From an uncultured Holophagaceae bacterium (GTDB lineage: Bacteria; Acidobacteriota; Holophagae; Holophagales; Holophagaceae): a DNA stretch of 45,283 nt. The stretch lies in NCBI GenBank assembly GCA_903843705.1, contig CAIMQW010000057.1, positions 1 to 45,283 on the forward strand. The letters run 5' to 3'. The first letter of the stretch is position 1. Every line of letters begins with the position of its first letter. Below are positions 17,017-25,994 of the stretch, in pieces. A program made the translations under genes and the position numbers. Below the pieces are notes generated by a model. The model did not search any database, was not told the DNA's origin, and saw nothing but the letters and a program-made list of their open reading frames with translations.

Positions 17017-18741
17017 CTACTGCTTGAGGTTCAGGGTCACCTGCAGCAGCTCGTCGGTGGTGGTGACGATCTTCGCGTTGGCCTGGTAGCCGCGCTGGCT
17101 GACGATGAGCTTGGTGAACTCGCTGGCGACATCGACGTTGGACAGCTCGAGGTTGGAGCCGAGGATGCCTCCGCGGCCGGCCGCATTCGCCACCCCAATG
17201 GTCGGGGCGCCCGAGGCCAGGGTCTGGCCCCAGTGGTTGTTCCCGGATTGCTGGAGGCCGTTGGTGTTGGTGAAGGAGGAGAGGGCGAGCTGGGCCAGGT
17301 TGAGGATCTGGCCGTTGGTGAAGGTGCCGCTGATGATGCCATCCTGGTCCACGGTCATGCTCTGCAGGGTGCCGGCCGGGTAGCCGTCCTGGGTGCTGCT
17401 GATCGTGGCGTTCGCCGAGCTGAGGCCCGTAAAGTTGGACGTCTGGTTGGCGCCCATGATGTCCAGGGTGATGGTGTTGGAGGTTCCACTGAGCCAGGGG
17501 ATGGTGATGGTGGGATTGTTGGTGGTGGTCGGGTTGTTGATTGGCGCCCCGGGCACGCCCAACTGAGTGAGGTTGCCGCTGGCATCGAAGCCCATGATGC
17601 CGGTGTAGACGACGGCCCGCTTCGATCCGTCCGGATTCAGCGCCGCGTCTCGGACCTTGTATGTCCAGGTGAGGTTGCCGGTCAGATTGCCGCCAGCCTG
17701 GGTGATGGTGCCGGCGGTGCTCAACGCCAGGCTGTTGCCGAAGGTCGACGGGGAGAAGGCGATGGTGTTGGACACACCGGTGGAGGTGGTGATGACCAGG
17801 GGATTGGTCTCCGTCAGGATGGGGGACCCGGTGCCCCAGTCAATGGCGCCCTTGCCCACGGAAGCCGGGGCACCCGGGGTGGCATCGGTGATGTTGTAGG
17901 TCCAGTGGTCGGGTACGAAGGGCGTATCCGGGGCCGGGGCGACGCCGGCGACGAACGGGTTGCCGGCCGTCTTGTGGTAGGTGATGGTCAAGGCGTGCGA
18001 GACACCCTGGCTGTCGTAGACGCTCCCGGTCTGGGCCACATCCGCAGCGACGGCAGCGGCGCTGAGGTTGACTCCGGAGAAAGAGAGGCTGGTGGTGGGC
18101 GACTGGGCATTGGCCGTCTTGGTGTAGTCGATGACCATGTTCTGGACTTGGCCCAGGCTGTCGTAGACCTGCACGGGGGAGGAGTAGGTGCTGTTCAGGG
18201 CGGCGGAAGCGTTCAGGTTGACGTTCAAGCCCACATTGGCCGTGGCCTGGGCGCCGGCGGTGGCGGCGGAGATCTGGATGGGAGCGGCCGCGCCAGTGGT
18301 GATGACGCTGCCGACACCGTTCGCTACGGTGCGGTTCCAGCCCATGACATTGGCGCCGTCACTGGCCACGAGGTAGCCATCGCTGTTGCGGGTGAAGTTG
18401 CCCGCGCGGCTGAACACTTGCGTGCCGCCCGCCGTCTGTAGGGTGAAGAAGCCGTTGCCCTGGATGGCCATGTCCAGGGCGTTGCCCGTGGACTGGAAGG
18501 AGGACTGGGCGAAGTTCTGGTTCACGGAGTTCATCTGCACGCCCAACCCGAACTGGATGGGGTTGCCGTTGCCCTGGGTGGACGAGGCCCCCGCGGTGCT
18601 GAAGATGTCGCGGAAGGTCATGTCCGAGCCCTTGAACCCCACGGTGTTGATGTTCGAGAGGTTGTTGCCGATCACGTTCAAGGCGCTGGAGTTCGTGGCG
18701 AGGCCGGAGAGGCCGGAGTAGAAGGCGGAGTAAAGGCTCAT
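17017..18741 (-). CDS. flgE: Flagellar hook protein FlgE
   Basis: FlgE polymerises into the curved hook that links rod and filament. The 574-residue protein, larger than the roughly 400 residues of enteric FlgE, has the rod/hook N-terminal motif near ALNVIGNNLSNINTVGFKGS and the C-terminal coiled-coil segment FTKLIVSQRGYQANAKIVTT. The long Thr/Ser/Asn/Gly-rich middle forms the outer domains. AGGAG precedes the ATG. It is the last gene of the flagellar cluster, 30 bases after flgD. Confidence 0.96.
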   Translation of the reverse strand: MSLYSAFYSGLSGLATNSSALNVIGNNLSNINTVGFKGSDMTFRDIFSTAGASSTQGNGNPIQFGLGVQMNSVNQNFAQSSFQSTGNALDMAIQGNGFFTLQTAGGTQVFSRAGNFTRNSDGYLVASDGANVMGWNRTVANGVGSVITTGAAAPIQISAATAGAQATANVGLNVNLNASAALNSTYSSPVQVYDSLGQVQNMVIDYTKTANAQSPTTSLSFSGVNLSAAAVAADVAQTGSVYDSQGVSHALTITYHKTAGNPFVAGVAPAPDTPFVPDHWTYNITDATPGAPASVGKGAIDWGTGSPILTETNPLVITTSTGVSNTIAFSPSTFGNSLALSTAGTITQAGGNLTGNLTWTYKVRDAALNPDGSKRAVVYTGIMGFDASGNLTQLGVPGAPINNPTTTNNPTITIPWLSGTSNTITLDIMGANQTSNFTGLSSANATISSTQDGYPAGTLQSMTVDQDGIISGTFTNGQILNLAQLALSSFTNTNGLQQSGNNHWGQTLASGAPTIGVANAAGRGGILGSNLELSNVDVASEFTKLIVSQRGYQANAKIVTTTDELLQVTLNLKQ

Positions 18742-18771
18742 TGGGGCTCCTGGGTTGAGAGGCGGAACGGA

Positions 18772-19437
18772 TCAGGCAGAGATGCCGAGGACCTTGGACA
18801 TGAGGAAGGTGTTGGTTCCGGAGGTGAGAGAGATGGTGCCGCCGCTGGAGAAGGCCACCGAGTCCACCTTCATGATCAGGCTCGTCTGGAAGGGCACCGC
18901 TGTGCCGTTCGCACCGGTGGCGCTGACGCTCACTGAGTAGGCGCCATCGGCCAGCTGGTTGCCATTGACGTCCTTGCCGTCCCAGGCGACCGTCGCCTTG
19001 CCGGCGGCAAGCTGGCCGCGGGGGATCATCGCCACGGTGTTCCCGCTGGCATCCTTCACGGTGTAGGTGACGTTCGCGGGAGAGTTCAGATAGATGTTCA
19101 TGGCGGCCTTGCCGGACTGCAGGTTGAAGCCCGAGCCGTCCACCTCGACCGTCTTGCCGATCAACGCTGCGGCCTGCCCCTGGAACAGCCCCATGTTCTG
19201 GGTCTGCAGTCCCTGGAGCAGCGTGTTGGTCTGCTGCGCCTGCTCGAGGCTGGAGAAGCTGGTCATCTGCTGGACCATCTGGTTGGGATCCTGCCCGCTG
19301 GCGGACGTCGGGTCCTGATTCTTCAGCTGGGCCACCAGCAGCTTGAGGAAGCTGTCCTTGTCCAGGGCGTTCTTGGCGGATGCGGTGGTGGCGGACGAAC
19401 TGGCTGCCGCCGCCGAGGTGATCATGCCGGTCTCCAT
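18772..19437 (-). CDS. flgD: Flagellar hook-assembly (hook cap) protein FlgD
   Basis: FlgD caps the growing hook and is discarded once it is complete. The 221-residue protein has the N-terminal family motif DKDSFLKLLVAQLKNQDP, then MTSFSSLEQAQQTN, and a C-terminal beta-rich part with AWDGKDVNGNQLADGAYSV, the FlgD Ig-like/Tudor domain. GGAGG sits five bases before the ATG at 19437, favouring it over ATG 19449. A sequence CGGCACG near 19464-19470 lies upstream. Confidence 0.94.
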   Translation of the reverse strand: METGMITSAAAASSSATTASAKNALDKDSFLKLLVAQLKNQDPTSASGQDPNQMVQQMTSFSSLEQAQQTNTLLQGLQTQNMGLFQGQAAALIGKTVEVDGSGFNLQSGKAAMNIYLNSPANVTYTVKDASGNTVAMIPRGQLAAGKATVAWDGKDVNGNQLADGAYSVSVSATGANGTAVPFQTSLIMKVDSVAFSSGGTISLTSGTNTFLMSKVLGISA

Positions 19438-19478
19438 GGGGACCTCCATAGCTAGGGGTGTTTCAGGAAGCGTGCCGA

Positions 19479-21800
19479 TCAGGCGTAGAGCTCGACGTGG
19501 TGCGGGTTCAGGATGGCCACGGGGGGCGGGGCAGGTGCTTCTTGCCGGGCCACAGCAGCCTCCGCCAGCGTGCGTTCGCGGCTGATGGGGGCCGAAGGCG
19601 CCTCGTGGAAGGGGCGGTGCCCCTGCTGCAGATCAAAACTGCCCAGGTGGAGTCCCTGCTCCTTCAAGGCCTGCTCCAGGTGGGGCTGGCCTTCCTTGAC
19701 GGCCTGCACCGAGGCGGCCTCTGAGACCCACACCTTTGCGTGGACCTCGCCGCCCTCCACCTTGAGGTGGATGGTGACCTGGCCCAGTGCGTCCGGGTGG
19801 AGCTGCAGCTGCGCTTCCTGGGCGCCGGACTTCAGCATCCAGCGGAGGCCACCCTCTACCTGGAGGACTGGCGCGCTGGGCGGCGTGGCGGCAGGCTGCG
19901 ATGGCGCCGGCGGGGCCGCGGGAGCCGCGGGAGTGGGCCCTTCCATCGCACGCTGAGGGGTTCCCATGGCCAGGGCGGCACCGTCGAGGGTGCGGCTGGC
20001 GAGGGCTTGCAGGTCCGGGGCGGGCTTCGTTTCCACGAGGTCCGGGAGTGCGCTGCTGCCCTTGAGCGGGGCTTGGCCGGTGGGCCCTGCCGCTTCGGCG
20101 CCGGGCTGGAGCGCTGCCTTGGGCGGAAGCTGTGCCAGCGCCTGGGGCAGCTCCGCAGGCAAGCTGGGCTTGCCCGTCAGGGGCTCAGTTGTCATCGAGA
20201 GTGGGACCTTGACCGCGGGGCCAGGGGCCGGTTCCTCGGTTCCGCGAGTCCCCTTGAGGCTGATGCCCGGTCCTGCCGCGACCGCCTGCAGGAGGGCAGG
20301 GGCCGGAGCTTGAGCGGAGGTCTGTTGCGCCGGAGTCGCCTCAGGGGCAACCAGGGCCTGCGCGTCCGGGGTGGCCGCGTCGAGGGCGGGCTGCGGCGCG
20401 ATGGCCGGTGGGGCCTGGCGGATCGTGCCCTTCGCCCCGGTGGCGGCGGGCTGGCTCATCGCTGTGGCCAGGAGCTGCGCCAGCTCCTGGGGCCGAGCCG
20501 CAGGCACCAGGGGCTGGCTGGCCGTGGCTGCCGCCGGAGGTGGGGTGGTCTGCGGCGCGGGACTCGGGGCCGGTTCCTCGGCGCCGGGTGCTTCAGCGAC
20601 ACGCTGCAGGGTATCCAGCAGCGCCGGGGAGGCGCCGTCCAGGGTGCGGCTGGCGATGGCCTGCAGGTTCGGGGCGGACTTTGGCTCTGCCGGATCAAGG
20701 CTCCCTGGCGTGCCGCTCCCCTTGAGTGGCGCCTGGCCGATGGGTCCTTCCGCTTCGGTGACCTCGGGCTGGCGTGCAGGCCCAGGCTGGAGCTGCACCA
20801 GCTCCTGGGGCAGCGCGGCAGGCAGGCTGGGCTTGCCCGTCATGGGTGCTTCGGCCAGCGAGGGGGCAGCCGCGGTGACGGGGCCGGGGCTCGGTTCCCC
20901 GGTTCCGCGGGTCACCTTGAGGCTGGCGCCTGGTCCAGCCAGGCCTGTCTGAAGGAGGGCGGGGTCTGCGGACTGGGCGGAGGGCTTCGGGGCCGGAGGC
21001 TCCGGGAGGGCCGGGGCGGCAGCGGGGGCCGTCAGGGGCGGTGTGCCTGGCGGGGCCATGTCGAGTGTGGGCGGCGGCGCGTGGGTCGGCGCTGTGGTGG
21101 GAGCGGCGGTGAGCATGGCCGTGGGAGCGGCGGCCCCTGGGACCATGGACATCTGCAAGGCGCTGGGTAGGCTCGGAGGCTCAGGGAGCCCTGGGGTCGG
21201 AGGGGTCCCTGCGGGCGCGGCGGATGCCAGCCCGGGGGCTGCGGCCAGGACTGCCGGGGCGTCCATCGGGGCAGCCTTCGGGGCCGGGACGGCATCGGGA
21301 GGGAGCAGGACTGCCGGGACGGTCGCCGGGCCCTGGGGCGGTGCCTCTGCGGCCGGGGTTCGGGGGTCTGTCACCGGAGGGACAGTGGGGGGCTTGGTGG
21401 CGGCTGCCAAGGTGTCCTGGGTCGAGTTTTTGGGGTCCTTGGCCAGGGGGCTGGCCGCCTTGGCTTCCGGGGCGGGCTGCTGGGGCACTTTGGGGTTGGT
21501 GCTGAGGGGGCCTGGGGTCCCTGGTTCTGATGTGGCGGCAGGCGCTGCCCGGTGGCCGACCTCGGTGGGAGCGGATGGGGCGTCGGTGGCGGGGGCCGCC
21601 TTCCTGGCGGTGGACCGGTGAACCCTGGCTCCTGGGCCTGGGGCCGGGTCCACGGGGCTGGGCGTGGCCTGGGATTGGCTGATCTGCGCCATCAGGCCCG
21701 CAAAGTGGCCAGCGGCGGCTTCCGCGGGCTTGCCGTCCGGGCGTTCCGCCGGGGCTCGGTCAGGGAGCGCCGGGATGGCCATCGGGCTGGCAAAAGCCAT
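19479..21800 (-). CDS. fliK: Flagellar hook-length control protein FliK, very long and repetitive
   Basis: FliK measures hook length during secretion and switches export specificity. The protein is 773 residues, against about 400 in enterics. The first 630 or so residues are a low-complexity Ala/Pro/Thr/Gln ruler. The C-terminal Flg_hook domain begins near GGLRWMLKSGAQEAQLQLHP and includes LGQVTIHLKVEGGEVHAKVW. The ruler contains an imperfect tandem duplication of about 218 codons with shared segments such as LTGKPSLPAELPQ, GQAPLKGS and ASRTLDGA. AGAGG precedes the ATG at 21800, and a candidate -24/-12 promoter lies just upstream. Confidence 0.92.
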   Translation of the reverse strand: MAFASPMAIPALPDRAPAERPDGKPAEAAAGHFAGLMAQISQSQATPSPVDPAPGPGARVHRSTARKAAPATDAPSAPTEVGHRAAPAATSEPGTPGPLSTNPKVPQQPAPEAKAASPLAKDPKNSTQDTLAAATKPPTVPPVTDPRTPAAEAPPQGPATVPAVLLPPDAVPAPKAAPMDAPAVLAAAPGLASAAPAGTPPTPGLPEPPSLPSALQMSMVPGAAAPTAMLTAAPTTAPTHAPPPTLDMAPPGTPPLTAPAAAPALPEPPAPKPSAQSADPALLQTGLAGPGASLKVTRGTGEPSPGPVTAAAPSLAEAPMTGKPSLPAALPQELVQLQPGPARQPEVTEAEGPIGQAPLKGSGTPGSLDPAEPKSAPNLQAIASRTLDGASPALLDTLQRVAEAPGAEEPAPSPAPQTTPPPAAATASQPLVPAARPQELAQLLATAMSQPAATGAKGTIRQAPPAIAPQPALDAATPDAQALVAPEATPAQQTSAQAPAPALLQAVAAGPGISLKGTRGTEEPAPGPAVKVPLSMTTEPLTGKPSLPAELPQALAQLPPKAALQPGAEAAGPTGQAPLKGSSALPDLVETKPAPDLQALASRTLDGAALAMGTPQRAMEGPTPAAPAAPPAPSQPAATPPSAPVLQVEGGLRWMLKSGAQEAQLQLHPDALGQVTIHLKVEGGEVHAKVWVSEAASVQAVKEGQPHLEQALKEQGLHLGSFDLQQGHRPFHEAPSAPISRERTLAEAAVARQEAPAPPPVAILNPHHVELYA
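19970..20990. repeat. Imperfect tandem duplication inside fliK (period about 655 bases)
   Basis: Blocks near 19980-20315 and 20635-20990 match in order. The segment starting GTGCGGCTGGCGA recurs at 19990 and 20644, a 654-base offset that is a multiple of three. The encoded segments GQAPLKGS, ASRTLDGA, TGKPSLPA and ISLKGTRGT/ASLKVTRGT appear twice at matching spacing. This is a diverged in-frame duplication of roughly 218 codons. Boundaries are approximate because they were found by eye. Confidence 0.7.
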
Positions 21801-21839
21801 GGGAACCTCTTGTCCGGATCTTCCGGATGAGTTCTCAGG

Positions 21840-21854
21840 GCCAGGACCGTGCCG
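21840..21854 (-). promoter_or_regulatory. Candidate -24/-12 (sigma-54-like) promoter before fliK
   Basis: The minus strand reads CGGCACGGTCCTGGC. GG and GC are separated by exactly ten bases, as in the sigma-54 consensus TGGCACG-N4-TTGC. The first T is C and the TT before GC is TG, so the match is imperfect. The predicted start of transcription is about 28 bases before the fliK ATG. Confidence 0.35.
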
Positions 21855-21875
21855 TGGTCGTTGGGCAGAAAGGTC

Positions 21876-22415
21876 CTACAGTTCCTTGGGCTTCGACAGG
21901 CCGACGCGCTCCGACAGGCGCCCCGCGAGCTTGGCGTCCAGGGGGGCCAGCTGGTCCATGAGCTTCCCGGCTTTCTTGGGGGTCATGCCCGCCAGCAGGG
22001 CTACGGCCACTTCCATGTTCTGGCCAGCCAGCTCCTTCAGGGACTGGGCCCCGGCAGCGGGGTCCATGGCCTCGTAGGTGCGGATGATCTGGGGGTCGAT
22101 GGCGGGGCGGACCTTCAAGTTTTCCACCTTGAGCAGGGCTTCCTGTACGGCCCGCTCGCGGGCGGCCAGCTCGCCGCGGTCCTTGTCCAGCGTGGACTGG
22201 AGGGTGTTGAGGCGGTGCTCAAGCTGCCGGAGCTCGGCTTCCTTCTGGGCGATGGCCCGCTCCCGGTTCTGGAGCTGGGAGGCCAGCTCAGCGATCTTCA
22301 CGCCTTCTCCGGCGACGCCCTTGAGGTCGACCTTGGGCTCCTGGGCCGAAAGCCAGATGACGCCCGCGGACAGCGCCAGGGGCGCCGAGATCCAAAGCAG
22401 AAAGCGGGCATTCAT
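21876..22415 (-). CDS. MotE/FlbB-like flagellar protein
   Basis: This 179-residue protein has one N-terminal membrane helix (FLLWISAPLALSAGVIWL), a long coiled coil (about 45-105, with IAQKEAELRQLEHRLNTL) and a C-terminal MgtE-N-like helical domain (YEAMDPAAGAQSLKEL and LLAGMTPKKAGKLMDQL). This is the layout of MotE/FlbB proteins, which work near the flagellar stator or collar. AAGGAGCTCCT immediately before the ATG at 22415 fixes the start. It lies between fliJ (16 bases) and fliK in the cluster, as expected for this family. Confidence 0.8.
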   Translation of the reverse strand: MNARFLLWISAPLALSAGVIWLSAQEPKVDLKGVAGEGVKIAELASQLQNRERAIAQKEAELRQLEHRLNTLQSTLDKDRGELAARERAVQEALLKVENLKVRPAIDPQIIRTYEAMDPAAGAQSLKELAGQNMEVAVALLAGMTPKKAGKLMDQLAPLDAKLAGRLSERVGLSKPKEL

Positions 22416-22431
22416 AGGAGCTCCTTCATGG

Positions 22432-22881
22432 TCAGGCGCTGCGGGGCTGGTGCCGGAGGATGGCCAGCTCGTCCAGCTCCAGGGCCTCCCGGAGCTGCTG
22501 CTCGCGCTGGTGCTCGAGGGCGCGGCGTTCCTTGAGGCGGACAAGCATCAGGTGGTTCCGGTGGGCGAGGGTCAGGGCTTCCCGCTCCTCGGCCACCTTG
22601 GCGACGGCGACCCGGAGGCGCTCGTAGCCTTCCAGCTGCCGGCGCTCCAGGACGACCAGGAAGCGCTCGCCATCCCGCCAGAGGGTCAGGTCCAGCACCT
22701 GTCCCGCGGCCTGACGGCGGGCTTCGAAGAGGGCCCGGCGCTGGTCCGCCAGGGCCTCGAGTTCCATCCGGATGTCCCGCTCGGCCTGGAGGGCCCGGGC
22801 CAGGGCGCGCTGGGCCTCACGCTCCAGGGCCTCCCGAAGCTTGCGCAGGGGCTCGAGCCGGAAGCGGAACCGGGCGGCCAT
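22432..22881 (-). CDS. fliJ: Flagellar export chaperone FliJ
   Basis: FliJ is the coiled-coil stalk that sits in the FliI ATPase ring and couples it to the export gate. The 149-residue protein is almost wholly charged heptad-like helix, beginning FRFRLEPLRKLREALEREAQ, the typical FliJ start, and rich in Arg, Glu, Leu and Ala. The ATG overlaps the fliI stop by one base (TGATG), so they are translationally coupled. Identification rests on the N-terminal pattern, size and position after fliI. Confidence 0.9.
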   Translation of the reverse strand: MAARFRFRLEPLRKLREALEREAQRALARALQAERDIRMELEALADQRRALFEARRQAAGQVLDLTLWRDGERFLVVLERRQLEGYERLRVAVAKVAEEREALTLAHRNHLMLVRLKERRALEHQREQQLREALELDELAILRHQPRSA

Positions 22882-24242
22882 CAGGCTGGCGCCTTCAGGA
22901 AGGGCGTGAGGTCGATGCCAAAGATCTGGCCCATGGCGAGCATGGCCTGACGGTGGTCAGAGCTTTCGGCTGTGGCCTGCCGGAGGAAGGACTGAATGGA
23001 GGCCTGGAACTGGATGGCCTGGTCGATGGCCGTGCTGGAGCCCTTGGTGTAGGCCCCGATCTGGATCAGGTCCTCGGCGTCCTGGTAGGTGGCCATGAGG
23101 TCGCGGAGCTTGCTGGCCAGCTGCTTCTGCTCCGGCGGCGCCAGGGCACTGAAGAGGCGGGAGAGGCTGGAGAGGACGTCGATGGCGGGGAAGTGATTCT
23201 TGGACGCCAGCTTCCGGGAGAGCACCACGTGGCCGTCGAGGATGCCGCGCACGGCGTCGCTGATGGGCTCGTTCAGGTCGTCACCCTCCACCAGCACGGT
23301 GTAGATGCCGGTGATGGAGCCCATCCCCTCGAAGGTGCCGGCCCGCTCCATGAGCCGGGGCAGCAGGGCGAACACTGAGGGCGTGTAGCCCCGGGAGCTG
23401 GGCGGCTCACCCGCGCTGAGTCCCACCTCCCGCTGGGCCATGGCGAAGCGGGTGACGCTGTCCATCATTAGCAGGACGTCCTTGCCCTGGCGCATGAAGT
23501 ACTCGGCAACAGTGGTGCCGGCCATGGCGCAGCGCAGGCGCAGCAGAGGCGTCTGGTCGCCGGTGGAAACCACCACCACGCTGCGGCGCAAGCCCTCGAC
23601 ACCCAGGTCGTTCTCGATGAACTCGCGGAGCTCGCGGCCCCGCTCTCCCACCAGCGTGATGACGTTGACCTCGGCGGCGGTGTTGCGGGCCACCATGCCG
23701 AGCAGGGTGGACTTGCCCACGCCGGAGCCCGAGAAGATGCCCACCCGCTGGCCCTTGCCGAGGGTGAGCAGCCCATCCACGGCCCGCACGCCGGTGGAGA
23801 GCACCTGGTCGATGCGCTTCCGCCGCATGGGATTGGGGGGCGGCCCCTGGAGGGGCAGGTGGGCGGTGGCCTCGATGGGGGGGCCGCCGTCCAGGGGCCG
23901 GCCTAGGGGGTCGATGACCCGGCCCAGCAACTCGTCCGCCACGGGCAGCTCGGGCTGGTGGCCGGTGCCTTCCACCCACAGTCCCGGCCGGATGCCCTCG
24001 GTCTGCTCGATGGGCATGAGTAGCACACGCTGGCCGGAGAAGCCTACCACTTCTGCATGGAAGAGGCGGGGCTGGCCGACCGCGTCGGTGCCGTGAATGA
24101 GCATCTGCTCACCCACGGAGCACTCGGGACCCATGCTCTCGACCACGAGGCCCACCACCTTCGTGACCCGGCCCATCCAGTCGCCCTTCGGCAGGCCCGG
24201 AAGGCGGGCCGCCAGGGCGGCGGGATCCAGCACCGTGTTCAC
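22881..24242 (-). CDS. fliI: Flagellum-specific export ATPase FliI
   Basis: FliI is the cytoplasmic ATPase of the flagellar type III export apparatus, related to F1-beta. The 453-residue protein has the P-loop IFSGSGVGKSTLLG, VGERGRELREFIE, Walker B region DVLLMMDSVTRFAMAQRE and the family segment AGEPPSSRGYTPSVFALLPR. Start is a GTG that overlaps the fliH stop (GTGA). Gene length and motif order are standard. Confidence 0.97.
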   Translation of the reverse strand: MNTVLDPAALAARLPGLPKGDWMGRVTKVVGLVVESMGPECSVGEQMLIHGTDAVGQPRLFHAEVVGFSGQRVLLMPIEQTEGIRPGLWVEGTGHQPELPVADELLGRVIDPLGRPLDGGPPIEATAHLPLQGPPPNPMRRKRIDQVLSTGVRAVDGLLTLGKGQRVGIFSGSGVGKSTLLGMVARNTAAEVNVITLVGERGRELREFIENDLGVEGLRRSVVVVSTGDQTPLLRLRCAMAGTTVAEYFMRQGKDVLLMMDSVTRFAMAQREVGLSAGEPPSSRGYTPSVFALLPRLMERAGTFEGMGSITGIYTVLVEGDDLNEPISDAVRGILDGHVVLSRKLASKNHFPAIDVLSSLSRLFSALAPPEQKQLASKLRDLMATYQDAEDLIQIGAYTKGSSTAIDQAIQFQASIQSFLRQATAESSDHRQAMLAMGQIFGIDLTPFLKAPA

Positions 24243-24970
24243 AGCGTGCCACCTTCCCGCAGCTGGGCTATGAGCTTCATGAGCGCCTCCCGGCGGCGCT
24301 CGAGGGTGCCATTGAAGATGCCCTGGGGGGCCTCGATGCGGAGGCTGCCCCGGGAGAGGCCGCCCTCGCTCAGGAGGGCCAGGCCGGTGTGATCGGAGAA
24401 CTGGTCGCCGAGCTGCTCGAGGTCTGCCGGATTGAGGAAGATCTGCATGGGCATCTCACCGTCCCGGCGGCCCCGGGGAAGCGGGAACGGCAGCTCATCG
24501 AGAACCCGGTCCATCATGGCCTTGACGGCCCCCGGCGCCTGCTCGATCTGCTGCACAGCAAGGTGCTCGCCGACGGCCAGGGCCAGCGCGATCAGTTGCT
24601 CATCCAGGGTCGCCTGGAGGGTGACCGAGACCCCGGCCAGCTCTACCAGATGTGCTTCCAGGCGCTGCATGTAGGTCTTGTACTGGCTCTCGCCGAAGGC
24701 GCGCCCCTCGGTCTCGCCGGCAGCGAAGCCCTCCTCGTAGGCGTGGCGGGCGATTTCCTGGGCCTGGCGCTCCGCCTCCTGGAGCCGATCGACGATGCGC
24801 TCCTCGATGGGCACATCCGAAGCGGCGTAGTCGCCCAGCTCCGAGGACACGGAGCCGTCTCCCTCCTCGAAGGAGCCCTGGGACTGGAGGGCGTCCACGG
24901 GAAAATACGGGAAGGCCCCCAGGCGCGTGTCCTGGAGGTCTTCGGCCCGGATGAAGCCCCTAGTGGCCAT
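24239..24970 (-). CDS. fliH: Flagellar assembly protein FliH
   Basis: FliH binds and regulates FliI and links it to the C-ring. The 243-residue protein has a variable N-terminus, a Glu/Ala-rich coiled coil (RLQEAERQAQEIARHAYEEG), a GxxxG-type stretch (GFAAGETEGRAFGE) and the C-terminal V-type ATPase subunit-E-like domain (QIFLNPADLEQL, GSLRIEAPQGIFNGTLERR). GAGGGC precedes the ATG. It lies 17 bases after fliG and overlaps fliI. Confidence 0.92.
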   Translation of the reverse strand: MATRGFIRAEDLQDTRLGAFPYFPVDALQSQGSFEEGDGSVSSELGDYAASDVPIEERIVDRLQEAERQAQEIARHAYEEGFAAGETEGRAFGESQYKTYMQRLEAHLVELAGVSVTLQATLDEQLIALALAVGEHLAVQQIEQAPGAVKAMMDRVLDELPFPLPRGRRDGEMPMQIFLNPADLEQLGDQFSDHTGLALLSEGGLSRGSLRIEAPQGIFNGTLERRREALMKLIAQLREGGTL

Positions 24971-24987
24971 GGTGGCGCCCTCGATCG

Positions 24988-25992
24988 CTAGGTGACATAG
25001 TCCTCGCCTCCGCCGCCGCCGATCGCGATGACGCCTTCCTCCTCGAGCTGACGGACGATCTCCACCACCTCGTGCTGGGACTTCTCCACGTCCTTGAGCT
25101 TCACTGGGCCCATGAACTCCATCTCCTCCTTCATAAGCTCCACGGCGCGGCTGGACATGTTCCGGTAGAACTGGTTCTGCAGCTCCTCGCTGGTGCCCTT
25201 CAGAGCGATTGTGAGGGTCTTCTTGTCGGCCCGCTTCAGGATCTCGGTGATGCCGTTGTCATCGATCAGCAGGATGTCATCGAAGACGAACATGAGATCG
25301 CGGATGCTGGCGGCCAGCTGCGGGTTCTCGGTCTCGATCTTCTCCAGCACGGCGCGGCCCGTGTTCCGGTCCATGCGGTTGAAGAGTTCCGCCACGGCTC
25401 GGACGCCGCCGTAGGCCTCGGTGGCAAACGATCCCAGGGCCTCCAGCTTCTGCTCGAGGATGAGGCTGATGCGGCGCACCACCTCGGGGCTGATCTCCTG
25501 GAGGCTGGCCATACGCATGGCCACGTCGCTGCGTAGCACCTCGGGCAGGCTGGAGATGAGCTCCGCCGCCTGGGAGGCGTTCAGGTGGGCGAGGATCAGC
25601 GCGATGGTCTGGGGGTGCTCGTTCTGGATGAACTTGGACAGCTGCTGGGGGTTGGCGCGCTCCAGGCTGGTGAAACCGGCACTGGATTCCAGGGCCTTCA
25701 CCAAGCGGTCGATGATCTTGCGCGCCACTTCCGGCCCCACGGACTTGATGAGCAGCTTCTTGGCGTACTCGATGCCACCCTGGCTGATGTAGCTGCGGGC
25801 CTGGGTCATGGTGTGGAACTCTTCCATGACTTCCTCGGCCACCTCCGGCTGTACGTGCTTGGTGATGGCGATCTCGCGGGAGATTGTCTGGATCTCGTCC
25901 TCTTCGAGGTACTTGAAGATGTTGGCGGCGGTCTCGTCCCCGAGGGTGACCATGAGCACCGCGGCCTTCTGCATGCCTGTGAGTTTGGCCAT
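24988..25992 (-). CDS. fliG: Flagellar motor switch protein FliG
   Basis: FliG forms the upper C-ring, contacts the stator and generates torque. The 334-residue protein has the N-terminal FliF-binding domain (GMQKAAVLMVTLGDETAANI), the middle-domain motif EHPQTIALILAHL, a GG-type linker at YGGVRAVAELFNRMD, and the C-terminal torque helix region DDNGITEILKRADKKTLTIA with the expected charged residues, ending EFMGPVKLKDVE. Only two bases separate it from fliF, and its ribosome-binding site AAGGACGG lies inside the fliF 3' end. Confidence 0.97.
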   Translation of the reverse strand: MAKLTGMQKAAVLMVTLGDETAANIFKYLEEDEIQTISREIAITKHVQPEVAEEVMEEFHTMTQARSYISQGGIEYAKKLLIKSVGPEVARKIIDRLVKALESSAGFTSLERANPQQLSKFIQNEHPQTIALILAHLNASQAAELISSLPEVLRSDVAMRMASLQEISPEVVRRISLILEQKLEALGSFATEAYGGVRAVAELFNRMDRNTGRAVLEKIETENPQLAASIRDLMFVFDDILLIDDNGITEILKRADKKTLTIALKGTSEELQNQFYRNMSSRAVELMKEEMEFMGPVKLKDVEKSQHEVVEIVRQLEEEGVIAIGGGGGEDYVT

Positions 25993-25994
25993 GG

